From NCBI GenBank assembly GCA_010015745.1, contig ML978180.1, positions 62,001-126,000 on the forward strand: a stretch of DNA of 64,000 nucleotides, read 5' to 3'. Both the position numbers and the translations under genes were made by a program. Shown in pieces: positions 21,765 through 32,500 of this stretch (the stretch's first letter is position 1; each line of letters starts with the position of its first letter). The stretch is from Setomelanomma holmii. Lineage: Eukaryota > Ascomycota > Dothideomycetes > Pleosporales > Phaeosphaeriaceae. The notes beneath the pieces are model-generated. The model had not been told where the DNA came from. It worked only from the letters and a program-made list of their open reading frames with translations, and made no database searches.

Positions 21765-23053
21765 CTAGTCTACACGGCCCTGGGACACGTATGTGTTCAA
21801 GCCAACCAGGGCCTTGCTTAACTCATGCTCATCAACACACGACGCAAAGACAAAGCGGTCACTCCGCACGATGTTGTATCTCCGGTTCCCAATCTCCTGT
21901 CCAAGTCGGTATCGGGGTCGATAAACTTCTTGAGGGTCGACGCGATGGGAGAAAAGCATCTTCGAAGTTCACTCTCTGTCTGTTGCGCATCTCGGATCGA
22001 AGATAAAAGTGCAACTAGCTGGAATAAACCTGGTTTCCAAGCAAAGATGACATCGTCAATATACCAGACTTGGCCGGAATGCCCTTTGCTGAATGGGATG
22101 CAATAAACCTATGCCATCATCGCGCCACCTCGAAGATCTGATAGGAAAGCCATTTCCCTATCATTCTCCCACTGAAACTTATCAAGGCCTTCTCGTCGAT
22201 TTTCAAGCTCGAGCCAGTGTTGCCACGAGGGTACGAACGTCTACAGCCATATGGTCCAGTCGCGCAACATGGCCTTCCAGCAATTACTTTCTGTGATCTA
22301 GTTACCATTCTCCACGGTAGATCCGAGTGCGCGATTAAGATGAGATCTTCGTTCCGTGTGCCAACCCTCAAGCACCTTGTGATCATTCATCTGGTGTTCT
22401 GCGTCGATCTTAGCCATCATTGCCAACCGCCAGGCTAGAATCGAGGCATCTTGGAACCCGGATCCGATACCCAGGCCGCCAAGCGGCGGAAAGACGTGTG
22501 CTGCGTCTGCACACAAAATAACGCGGTCTTTCGCCCATCTGTTACAGCTCCGTGCTGAGAATCTGAATGGCCGCCAGCGGAGGACCTCGATGCAATCTTG
22601 AAGGAACTGCACTTCTGCTACCATACTGTGACGACTAGCAGGATGCGTTATATACGGAAACACAAGCTCTCGCATTTCGTCGCCACTGGACATGACGGCC
22701 GAATCCTCGCCGGGCCGAATAACAAACTCGAATCGCCACAATCGCCACAATCGGTCTGCAGCGGTACCAGAATGTCCAAAGACAGCAGAGCGGGTCGGGC
22801 TGCAGAGGAAGGGAAAGTTTGTAGGGAAGAAATCATTGTACACTTGTTCCGGATCGAAGCCCATTGCGCAAAGCGGAAATTCTGGTCGCGCTTCAGGGGT
22901 GGGTAGAGTAATTGACCAATTCGTGGCCACCCAAACCTCATCACAACTGTGAGTTGGTGATGTCTGTTCCAGTGACAGGCCAGATGAAGCAAGAGCAGCT
23001 TTGCTGCACCCCTCCCCGCCTTGTGACTTCCCAACTCTTTTGGACAATCGCAC
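21765..23053 (-). pseudogene. FAD-dependent monooxygenase pseudogene
   Basis: The second half of a PHBH-type FAD_binding_3 monooxygenase is recognisable: WAKDRVILCADAAHVFPPLGG, then GIGSGFQDASILAWRLA, the FAD-binding GD/AAH motif. The frame from 23053 continues with family-like sequence to about 21930 but is cut by TAG at 22298-22300, 22241-22243 and 22109-22111, all in frame. It then jumps to another frame for the final piece (EIGNRRYNIVRSDRFVFA, 21765-21959), so a deletion or frameshift separates them. The amino-terminal Rossmann GxGxxG region is missing, so the gene is also truncated. Not functional. The intact form would be a flavoprotein hydroxylase of aromatic or secondary metabolites. 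Confidence 0.85.
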
Positions 23054-23355
23054 CCTCTGAATACAAGGTGTGGAAAGAACATGAGGCTCACATGCACACT
23101 TGGATCTGAAAGGCCGAGAGGTCCTCGGTGGTTGACATGAAGAGATGGAAGATCAATACAGGAAGATGTACAAGGCGGGTAGTATTACGGATGTGGGGAA
23201 GCGCTCCACAATCCCACCGTCGCCTTTGCCTTGCGGAATCCGGCATCTGTTCAGTGACCAGGCCACTAGAACTCATCTTATGGCCTGATTCATCATCATC
23301 GCGAAGGGCAGCATACCACATGAAGTGAGTGCAACGGGTATATTGACTACAAGTT
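23054..23355. other. Intergenic with possible 5' debris of the FAD gene
   Basis: About 300 nt between the FAD pseudogene and the 3' end of the glutathione transferase. It may hold unrecognisable remains of the pseudogene's first half; I could not identify a GxGxxG motif in any frame. Confidence 0.35.
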
Positions 23356-24525
23356 TTACTTTTCCGACGTTTTCCATTTCTTCAACGCCACCTTGACACT
23401 CGGCACCTCATCATCCTTGCCTAGAATGTTTGGCAGCGGACCAACAGGCGTGATCTGGAACTGGTTGATCTGCAGATGGCTCGTCGTGTAGTGCTTCTTA
23501 ATGTGCTCGAACTCGGTTGTGTCCTCGAAGGCAGGGTAGTCCCAGTACAGATGTCTCAGCCACTTGTGAAGATGAGGAAACCCACTCCTGATTTCGGCAA
23601 TGTTGCACTTGAAGTGCTGCACGTAGACAGGATCGAAGCGCACAATAGTGGTGTAAAGACGGACATCAGCTTCGGTGACGGTCGGCGCTGAAAGCAGGTA
23701 TGGCGTTGAAGACTCAGCAAGACCAGCCTCAAGACGATCGAGGGATTTGAAGAGCTGTGTGACTGCTTTTGTGTATGCTTCTTCAGTGCTGCAGTGGTGT
23801 GAATTGCAAATCATATAGGGAAGTAGCGCATGAACTTACGTTGCGAACCCAGACTTGTATACACCATTATTGACATCGTTGTATACCCACTCATTCATCT
23901 CCTCGATGTCCTTGCGCAGATTCTCAGGGAATAAATCGAGCTTCCGGTACTTGTCTTCAATCAGATCGTCGAACGCATAGTAGAGCATGCGGATGATCTC
24001 GCTGCTCTCATTGCTGACAATCTTCTTCGTTTTCTTGTCGTACAGTGTTGGTACGGTGAATCGGCCTTCGTAGTCGGGGTTCTGCTCGAAGTAGATGTCA
24101 CGCAGGTGCGTGTAGTCCTTGTGTAGCGGGTCTGGGGTGGTTTCTCCTGGTAGTTTCTCGTCTGGTGTTGCAAATCGCCAGCCCTTCTCGCCCATGTGCC
24201 AATGTACACTGTTGTATGAGATGATATCGTGGAGTCCTTTCAATTCGCGCACAATCAGTGTGCGGTGCGCCCATGGGCACGCGTATGAGACGTAAAGATG
24301 GTATCGGCCTTTCTCGGGTGGAAATTCTGCATCAGGCTTGTTCTCGATCCAGCTCCTGAAGACACTTTGCTGTCTCTTGAACTCGCCAGACTTATCGCCG
24401 GGTTTGACCCAATCGGTGATCGCCATACTTGGTGCTTGGACTGAGAATGCTCGTAACGGAAATGTATATGAAGTCCTTTGAAGATGTCGCGTGATGCTCC
24501 TGAGTCGTGTCGCTGCTAGAAACAT
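23356..24525 (-). CDS. Glutathione S-transferase, ECM4/GTO (Xi) type
   Basis: Glutathionyl-hydroquinone reductase/omega-like transferase that reduces glutathionylated quinones using a catalytic cysteine. Exons are 24525-23840 and 23788-23356 with a 51-nt intron (GTAAGT...CTGCAG). The product is 372 aa. The active site YACPWAHR places the nucleophile at Cys83. GRFTVPTLYDKK (cis-Pro, glutathione binding) and SNESSEIIRML complete the thioredoxin-like domain. The helical C-terminal domain includes LLSAPTVTEADVRLYTTIVRFDPVY. The first 33 residues are Arg/Ser/Thr-rich with no acidic residue, like a mitochondrial presequence. A second Met (residue 34, codon at 24426) would give a cytosolic form. The TATA box at 24561-24569 is only 36 nt from the first ATG, so both forms are plausible. 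Confidence 0.93.
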
Positions 24526-24560
24526 CAAGATGAGGGCTCAGTGCACCGTACGCGACGCGT

Positions 24561-24569
24561 CTTTATATA
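24561..24569 (-). promoter_or_regulatory. TATA box of the GST gene
   Basis: TATATAAAG on the minus strand, 36 nt before the first in-frame ATG (24525) and 135 nt before the second (24426). The usual TATA-to-start spacing favours transcripts beginning close to or after the first ATG. Confidence 0.5.
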
Positions 24570-24861
24570 CATGTCATAGGGACTTTCAAGCTCTATAGCG
24601 CGGGGAACTTTACACCTGCATGTCCTGCTTTCGTCATAGCTTGATGCAGTTCCGACGTGCCGTGACCGTTCCGAGGTTTACTCAGCATTGCAAAGCTTGA
24701 CCAACGAAAATGGTTGTTGAGCGAACTTTAACTCTAGCGAGAAATTACACATGATTGACTAAGAGAGGCCCATGAGGAGATTGTGACCCATTAAAAAGAT
24801 GGACAGAAAATCGCACTTCTTTGCTGGCGTATATGCTGGGTATCTTACGCTGTTTGTTGGC

Positions 24862-24880
24862 CACACACACACACACACAC
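24862..24880 (+). repeat. (CA)n microsatellite
   Basis: About nine and a half CA units in the 3' region of NUP49. Simple repeat, no evident function. Confidence 0.9.
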
Positions 24881-24943
24881 TTTGTATGACCATCACTACT
24901 CACCCTCCCATGCAAGTCGATAGACACGTTGTCGTCCTGCTCC

Positions 24944-26351
24944 TCAGAGTAACGCAGCACCCACATTGCCCAACGTCTGCTTCGTGACCTCATCCCTGAC
25001 CTGTCCGACCGTCTTCGCCGAGTCCAGAATCGCACCCTCGATAGCCTTCAGAGCTTCGACTAGCTCTCGTCGCTGGTCGCGCGGCGCACTCCTGCTGCCT
25101 GTTAACTGCTGTGCCTTCTCCAGTGTGCCTGCCTCCATAGTCCGCAGGTGTGCTTCGATCTCGCGGATCTGGCGCTGATATACGTCGAGGGTGCGACCTA
25201 GATCGCCCGTTCGTCGGTCGAAGTAGCTCAAGAGGTCGACTGGTTTGGTTGGGTCGTCTTCGTCGAGAGTGCTTGCAGCTGGGGCCTTGGCGCTCGAAGC
25301 TGTCAAGTTCGCGCTGTTTCGGTAGTGGAATTGGGCCGGTAGTCGTTGGTTTTCGATGGCGCGGAAGCTGAGCGTTGCGTCTGCAGCATCCTTCTTGACA
25401 ATCTCCTTCAGATGTGCAATGTTTGCAGAATCATTGTCAAGTCCCGTCTCAACAGTCGATAGGAAGTTCTCGATATATGCAACATCGGGTGCAATCGTTG
25501 CAATGTCCTTCTCGCTGCTCGGCAAGGTCTCGCGGATCTGATTGCAGTACCCAATCTTCCGTTGTATGCCCTCGTCGAATTGCTGAATCAGAGTCTGCAG
25601 CTCGGGGTGCAGATCATTGAAGCGTGTTGTCCCTCGTATCGAGTCCAGCGTCATTTGTACGGGCTGTTGTGCGTTCGCGCCCAATTGTGAACCTCCGAGC
25701 GTAGAGCCACCTAATGGCGCAGGTCGATTCTGCGCATTCATGCCACCAAAAAGTGAATTTTGTTGTTGCGGCTGTTGCTGCTGAGTCGAGCCGAAGAGCG
25801 ATGGCGCCGCTGCCTGGGGTTGCTGGGCTGTCGTATTGCCAAACAGTGAGGGTGTGCTTGTTTGCTGCGTTGATGCTCCGCTAGCAGTAATTAGCCTTTG
25901 TGTCACCCCTTCTGTCGCCCTTACTTACAATAGCGACGGCTTAGGCTGGCTAGCGCCGCCAAAGAGGCCTGCAGACTGTGTGTTGCCCTGGTTCTGGGTT
26001 TGTGTGTTCGCGCCTAGAGCACCTCCGAACAGTCCTCCACTCTGGGGCTGTGACGACTGTGCTGTTGAGCCGCCGAAAAGACCTCCAGCCGGCTTATTTG
26101 GATTGCTTCCAAGCGTGCTGCCCGATTGCGGTTGTGCGCCGAAGAGGGAGCCAGACTGTGGTTGTTGTGAGCCGCCGAATAGGCCGCCGCTGCTCTGGGG
26201 TTGTGTTGTAGCTTGGGGCTGGTTGGCGTTATTTACACTATGACAAGTCAGTCTAGATCGCAAGTGAAGCCGAGGATACGTACAAAAGACCGCCTCCTCC
26301 ACCGCCGCCAGTGTTGATGCTCAACGAGTTTGACCGCCCAAAGCCTGCCAT
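24944..26351 (-). CDS. NUP49: Nucleoporin NUP49 (Nup58/45 family)
   Basis: FG-repeat subunit of the central Nsp1-Nup57-Nup49 channel complex of the nuclear pore. Exons are 26351-26284, 26237-25929 and 25880-24944; the introns are 46 and 48 nt. The product is 437 aa. It starts MAGFGRSNSLSINTGGGG, followed by a Gln/Asn/Ser-rich stretch of about 170 residues with repeated SLFG and GGLFGG motifs that bind transport receptors. The C-terminal half is a predicted coiled-coil (TTRFNDLHPELQTLIQQFDEGIQ, VETGLDNDSANIAHLKEIVKKDA, LSYFDRRTGDLGRTLDVYQRQI) that assembles with Nsp1 and Nup57. The coiled-coil pattern fits Nup49/Nup58 better than Nup57/Nup54. Divergent from FIP1. Confidence 0.88.
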
Positions 26352-26748
26352 CGTGAATCCGATGATCTTCTGAGCTAAATCGTGCGCCAATGTCTATGAT
26401 GCGAGGGAGAAGAGAAGACGGGATCCCGGGTTCCAATTGTACGAGAGGTTGGGCGCCGGTGTTTAGAGTCGAAAGTTGCTGTCACTGCTCTAATCCATGT
26501 TCTATGCTCGGTGTTTCCACGCGCAAGCAGCTTCGCGTCGCACAGGCCAGCGGCGCGTTTCGCTCGGCTAATCATTCCTTTCACCAGCGCGTCAAGCTCC
26601 AGTCCACCATAAAGCCGACTTATACCTTGCATCTGCACGACTTGCGGAAGGACCCTATTTTCCCACTCGATCTTCAACTCCCTCTATATCAGCTCTTGCT
26701 ACGCGATCTTACAAGAGTCGGCTTCGAGAGACAATTTACCACAGAATA
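26352..26748. other. Divergent promoter, NUP49 / FIP1
   Basis: A 397-nt gap between two divergent RNA/nuclear-transport genes; it must carry both promoters. CTATATCAG near 26684-26692 is a weak TATA-like site for FIP1. Confidence 0.45.
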
Positions 26749-27785
26749 ATGGCTTCCGACCACGAAGATGAGGACGATGATCTCTATGGTACCTCAGAGA
26801 CCAAGACAGAGCAACAAGATGGTGTGAAGAACGAAGATGGCGAGTCCAGTGGTGACGAACCCATGGACGAGGGCGCCGACTCTGGCGACGACGACGACGA
26901 TGACAGCGAATCAGTCAGTCCTCCAACGTCAAGACCATAACATTCCTAACAAAGCTCAGGACATTGAAATCATCATCGACAAGCCCGCGCCCGCCGCAAA
27001 AGCCACCTCGTACGTCTTCTCCAAATTATCTCTCTTTGCGTTCTAAGAACAGACACAGAACACAACATCCCGCCGAATCCAAAGCCATAAAAATCGAAGC
27101 CCCTCCCCAAACCTCCACACCCTCGCAAACTTCCCAACAACCGCCTCCAAAACCTCTCGCACAAGGCGGCACCGTCCCCCAACTCTCCAGCACTCCCGGT
27201 ACCGCTTTCCCCGCCCTGCGCACCTCGACCATCGACGTCAACGGCAACCCTGTATATCCGCCGCAAGGCAAGCCTATCCTGCAGGTGGACCTGGACGCTG
27301 ATCTTGCCGAGGAGCAAAAGATATGGCGCCGGCCGGGCGAGGATCAGTCTGATTATTTCAACTATGGCTTCGATGAGTTCAATTGGGAGATGTATCGGCA
27401 AAAACAAATGAACATGGCGAGCACGCTGCAAGCACAAAAGAATGACTTGGCGCAGATGCAGGCGATGATTGGGGGCGGCGGGATGCCTGGCATGCCTGGT
27501 CCCGGCCCCCCTGCGCAGAACCAACCCCCAACTGGGCCAGGTGGTGGTGGTGCGGGTGTTGGTGTCGGCAACGAGGCGCAGCAGATGGAGATGATGTTTC
27601 AGCAGATGGTTAGTCAGGGCATGGATCCGAGTCAGATGGACTTTGGGAGCTTCATGCAGATGGCGGGGCAGGGTATGCCTGGGTTTCCTGGACCGGGTGG
27701 GCCTGGCGGACAGCAGGGTGGATTTCAGCAGGGGAATCAGGGTGGAGGAAGGGGTGGAAGAGGAGGGAGAGGGAGAGGGTGGTGA
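26749..27785 (+). CDS. fip1: mRNA polyadenylation factor FIP1
   Basis: Subunit of the cleavage and polyadenylation factor that tethers poly(A) polymerase to the RNA 3'-end machinery in the nucleus. Exons are 26749-26913, 26960-27009 and 27053-27785. Both introns are very short (46 and 43 nt), so the tiny second exon is only 50 nt. The product is 315 aa. Order: an acidic amino terminus (DHEDEDDDLYG ... DDDDDDSES); DIEIIIDKP, the motif next to the poly(A) polymerase contact; a Pro/Gln linker; the Fip1 domain with WRRPGEDQSDYFNYGFDEFNWEMY; and a Met/Gly/Pro-rich tail ending in RGG-type repeats (GGRGGRGGRGRGW) likely to bind RNA. All defining elements are present. Confidence 0.93.
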
Positions 27786-28209
27786 TGGTGATAATTGGGG
27801 TTTGGAGATATGTGTAAGGATAGGAGCGATTGGCGTTTATATACCATCACGATACCCAGGATGGGAAAAGATTTAGGGAAGGGCAATTCTGACAAGCATA
27901 CAGATCTCATTTTGGTCTCTCTTCAACGATGTGTAAAAGACAAGTGCTTCTGGCCAAGCAAGCGTGTGAAGCTGCCTCCACGAGGACTTCCTTACACCTT
28001 CGCTAAGCACTCTATTACTGCCTTGGCTGTGCGTACTTCCAGCAAAGTCCAGAATGTCCGTAACGTACCAACCATGCTCTTTGCTCTTCTAGCTTGGCTG
28101 ACTATCGCGCACAAGCCTTTATGCTTATGCTTAGTCTTTGCGTGCTGCCTCTTCTTCATGACCATTCAACACAGTAACGCGTCTTTACATTTCGCCAATC
28201 GTCGTCCTG
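27786..28209. other. Convergent 3' region, FIP1 / LEA1
   Basis: A 424-nt gap between convergent genes; no gene recognised. The frame 27795-28313 looks like a chance run. Confidence 0.45.
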
Positions 28210-29270
28210 CTATGTCTCCATCGGCTCTCCACCCGCAAGAATATGCGCCGGAATCCTCCCCTCCGCAAAGTCTTTCTCCAGCCTCGCCATCTCCGCCAGA
28301 CTGCTCGCGTTGAGAATCGCAGCGCGCATTCGCTTCTTCTCGTCGTCTGTGTAGATGCGCTCTTTCGAGGAATCGTCGACGCCGTTGGCGAAGGATGGGA
28401 CGACGAAGCCTTTTGACTTGACACCCATGATCTGTTGTAGTTAGTAGCTGCAATACTGACGTGTGGGGGTTGGGAGAAGTACCTTGCTGGCGAGTTCTGT
28501 TGGCTCATCAGCTGTGCCGAATAGCTCTCGAGCCTTGTTGCGTTCGACATCCTGGACCTTGGCAAAGTCGAGGAAGCGAACGGTTGGACAGCGCCATATT
28601 ATCCAGTATCGACAGTTCTGCATGGTGTCAGCGCTTGTCGTGTATGATTTGAAGCTACCTCGACCCCAAGACATCGAGAGAACTCTCCCGCAGCGACTGT
28701 CTGCTCATATAGGCTTGCCAGCATTAGGCTGCATGTTCACTAAGCCAGATGTATTGTAATGTACGCACCTCTTTACTCGCAACTGGGTTTCCAATCAACG
28801 TCAAATACACCAACTTCTTGAACCCCGCCAGCGGGTCCAAATCCGCCAACTCAGCGATGCGATTCTTCGTCAGAACAAGCGTGTGCAAGTTCGGTATACT
28901 CGACGCGAGATTGGGCTGTATATTGGTGACGCGATTTTGCGCCAGAAACAGTGTTCGCAGGCGCGGTTGGAGCGGGAAGTTTCCTAACAGCGCAATATCG
29001 TTGTCGGTGAGGTCGATGGCATCGTTGTCCTGGCCGATCAATCAGTACGAGTCTCTCGACCAGCGCAAAGATTAGGCAGACTCACGCGCGCAGCTCCCAT
29101 GTTCTCAATGGCAGAGATCTTGTGGCCTAGATGTTATAGACATTGATATCAATTCAGCTCGCAAGTGTAGCATCTGTTCTTTTCAACGCACCTCGCAGAT
29201 CGAGTTCACGCTCCGTGAGACAGTTGATGAAGGAGAGAGAGTTGTTGATTAGGTCGGTGGTTAACCTCAT
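28210..29270 (-). CDS. lea1: U2 snRNP protein A' (LEA1)
   Basis: Leucine-rich-repeat protein that binds U2 snRNA stem-loop IV together with U2B'' in the spliceosome. Five exons on the minus strand: 29270-29192, 29126-29086, 29029-28769, 28617-28483 and 28431-28210. Introns are 65, 56, 151 and 50 nt. The product is 245 aa, normal for the family. It starts MRLTTDLINNSLSFINCLTERELDLRGHKISAIENMG, the standard U2A' opening. LRRs follow (DLTDNDIALLGNFP, LFLAQNRVTNI, LVLTKNRIAEL), then the LRR cap NCRYWIIWRCPTVRFLDFAKV, with SKGFVVPSFANG in the tail. The 151-nt third intron is the least certain join, although phase and acceptor (CATGCAG) fit. High intron density is typical of this gene. Confidence 0.9.
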
Positions 29271-29537
29271 TTTGGCGGTATGTCACGTTGTGTTCGGTAG
29301 GGTGGGAAGGTAGAGGGAGGTTGTGGTTTATTCACGATATATGCAGCGCGAAATGTGAGCGACGTCAAGCTCGAGTTGCGCCAAAGAAATTCCCCAGGTG
29401 CCAAGAGTTCGGCCCCACTAGCGCGTTCTATGCACTGCTCCAAAGCTCCCATTAGTTCTTTGGCTGTGGTAGGAAATGATTATTCACACTATGGAGAACA
29501 TTTGGGCATTCTCTTCAAGATCAATGCGTCGATTTCT

Positions 29538-32500
29538 CTACATAAACATGTTGATCACCCCCGACCTGTCCGCTGAGATTACCATGCCATACGGCTGCTC
29601 CACAAGTGCCACATCCAGTATATTGTCGAGATGACTCCTGAGCAAGTGTTGCTGTTGCAAAGAGATGAGACCAGAACGTGACGATTTCTGTGGAGCCTTC
29701 CTGCTCGCGGGGGAGCTCCTACTGTCTCGGCCGTTGAATGCTTGGGCTTGCGGCTGCGACAGTCGCTCTGTAATGACAATCGTCTCTGGCGCAGGCTGAC
29801 TCGTGCTGTACTGCGGCTTCGCTTCGTCTGCATCCAGTCCGCTTACAATAAAAGATGCCTCCGGACGATTCGTGTCCCAGTACCGAATCTTCCAATCCAG
29901 CCCAGCGGTGAGGAGGAAGGTATGCTTCGACTCGCTCTTGTCATCGACCGCCTGTGTATGTACCGCGAGAGCACGAATACCGCGGTCCGAAGCCGAGTTC
30001 GCAGAAGGTTCAAGAGATGTCGCGAAACGACCCAGCATTCCACCTGCTCTTTCCTCGTCCAGATCAACGAGAGTGGTGCTTTTCGTTCCTATATCTTTGC
30101 TACTTCCTGTTCGATAAACTTCCTTGCATATGAGCTTTTCAAAGTCCCACACAGTCAACTCGCCTTGACCGTTGCCACCGGCAATGTAAATTCGGGTTCG
30201 TTTCTTCGCTAAGGGGACCTGAAACAGGCGATGTATGGGTCCAGCGCCATGACAAACCCATGCCTTCAATCGCAGTCTGAAGCGTAGATCCCAGAGGTCA
30301 AGAACACCATGTGATGTGCCTAACAAAAGCCAGTGCGCCTGCCTGTCTACACAAAAGCAGGTAGGTGTGCCGTGGTTGAGCGGGTTGTTCAAGGTGAAGA
30401 GTTCGCGCATGACACGTAGATCCAGAGCTATGATCTTAGACGTGTTTGTAGCCAGTATAAGAACTGACTTGTTGTCCTCGTTGTAGTGCTCAGACCATAC
30501 CGCGCGATCGCCTTCCGGTAGTTGATAGTCGCGAAGTAACCTTGGTCGTCCGAATTTGGCACTGCCATCATGGCTTTGGTGATAGTCAACACGCACGACG
30601 TGTACGCTGCCGTCGCTGCCCGTTGCTACAAAAGAATATGTTTGTTCGACGAAGACGAGGCTTGTTACTTTAACATCCTCCCCAAGTCGGTACGTCTGAC
30701 GAGAGCGCCGTGTGATGTTGCGCTCTAGACGTGAAGTATCCCATATCTTGACAGTGCTATCATCTGAGCCGCTAATGAAAAAGCCTTGATCTGGCGATAC
30801 GAGAACACGAGTCACCGCCGCTGTGTGCTCACCGAAGCTGGCCACGAGATGACCTTCGGGGCGCCATGGTATCCCTGGTGATGAGTGGTGAGCATCTTTA
30901 TATTTTATGGGTTGCTTGCGCATGGGCGGTTGTATCCTGGGACCGAACTCAGTCTCGCCGGAGGGGAAACGCTCAAGCAGCATAGAGTCGAGCAGCTTCA
31001 ATATAGCAGGATCGTTGCCGGTATAATTGTGGGCATTGCGTAATCGAATGCGGGACGATCCTCGGCCAGGCTGGTCCACGGCCAAAGGCGAGGTGGGTTG
31101 ACGAGATCGAGACGTTTCGCGTACAACGGCACCATCCACCCTGCCGAAAGCATTCGCCGATACCGTGGCGATTTCCGCAAGAGCTTTATTCTCTCCTCTG
31201 CTCAACAATCCCAAAGCACTACTCCTATGCCGAAGCGAATGCGAATGGTTGCTGGCGGCCAGAGAGCCTAAAGGTGAGTGACTGCTTGGAGAACCCCTAG
31301 GAACCTGCAGGGAGCTCCTGCGAGTGTCCGGCTCAGACGACGGCGAATTGCCAGAAAATGAATTGGTCGGAGAGGACGATTGATGCGGGCGAGAAGGGAT
31401 TGATATCCGTCGCGAGCCACTCTCCTCGCGTATCAATCGTTCAGCTTGGCCTTCAGGATGTGGCATTCGTTCGGCCAACGCATCCGCTTCAGTCGACGAC
31501 GCATCCAGCAATGCATCGCGGATAGTTCTCGGTTGTGTGCTAGATTGAGGTTCAGGCTTCCGTGTCTCCTCAACGGCTTGTCGAACATTCTCATCAAACA
31601 GCACTGTCAACGCTTTGACTCCCAAGTCCTTCAGAGCCACAATGTTGCTGAACTGTGTAGGTGGAGAAGTCAAACTGTCCGAACGCCGTCGATGACTGAC
31701 CCTCCAAACGAACTCTCGCAACGCGACGAGCTTGAAGTCATCCTCAGCCACGAGGCCAGCATTGCGCAGCTTTCGAAGCCAGAGCTCATCCTCTTCATTC
31801 TTTGGCAACCTTTGCAAGATTTTGTGGTCTAGTTCGCGACCAGAAATCGTCGGTAGGCTGTCCTCGTTCGTCCCGAATGTAAAGGTCTGCTGCTGTCGAG
31901 CGGGTGCCCAAAATAGCCCTTTCTGCGCTTGAAGTGCCCAATTTGATGCCATTTCCATCAACAGCCTTGTCAGTGGTGGCTTCAAAGACTCGAGGATCCT
32001 CAACTCAGAGAAGTCTGATGGTACAACCTTCAGATACGGCTTGATGAGGTTCACCAAGATGCTGTGTCTGTCTGCGACAGACAAGTACTTTGACGCCGTC
32101 GAGATGAACTGTGCAGCGGCTTCACGGATCCACAGGTTGGGGTGCATGGTGAGCCGAGCGACAATGTCCACCAGCTCCCACGTCTTCGATCGCTGAAAGA
32201 GTCCGAGCTCAGCCATTGACGCAAGCGCGCGAATGACTTTCTCGACAACAAACTCTTCTGGATCAGTCAGAGCTTGTACCATGAGCGGCAGGATGTAGCC
32301 TTCCAGACTCGCACCGCCCACAAACACGGCAACTCCAACGATGGCTTCAAAGAATGCGCATTTGAGCATCCAATCAGGATCATTCAGGTACGTGTTGAGA
32401 TGGCTGAGTACAACATCGTTCGCTCGTGGACTGCCGAAGAAGACACACAAGTCAGAGACGGACCGTAGCATAGCTCGACGGACTGAAGCATCTGAGTCCG

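Larger units (their letters stand above)
24526..24943. other. Intergenic, GST promoter and NUP49 3' end
   Basis: A 418-nt gap holding the GST promoter and the NUP49 3' end; contains a (CA)n microsatellite. No gene. Confidence 0.45.

Noticed and set aside
22648..23097. 149-codon minus-strand frame as the amino terminus of the FAD enzyme
   Set aside because: It overlaps the FAD frame out of phase and lacks a GxGxxG motif.
24862..24880. (CA)n tract as a regulatory element
   Set aside because: Ordinary microsatellite; recorded as a repeat only.
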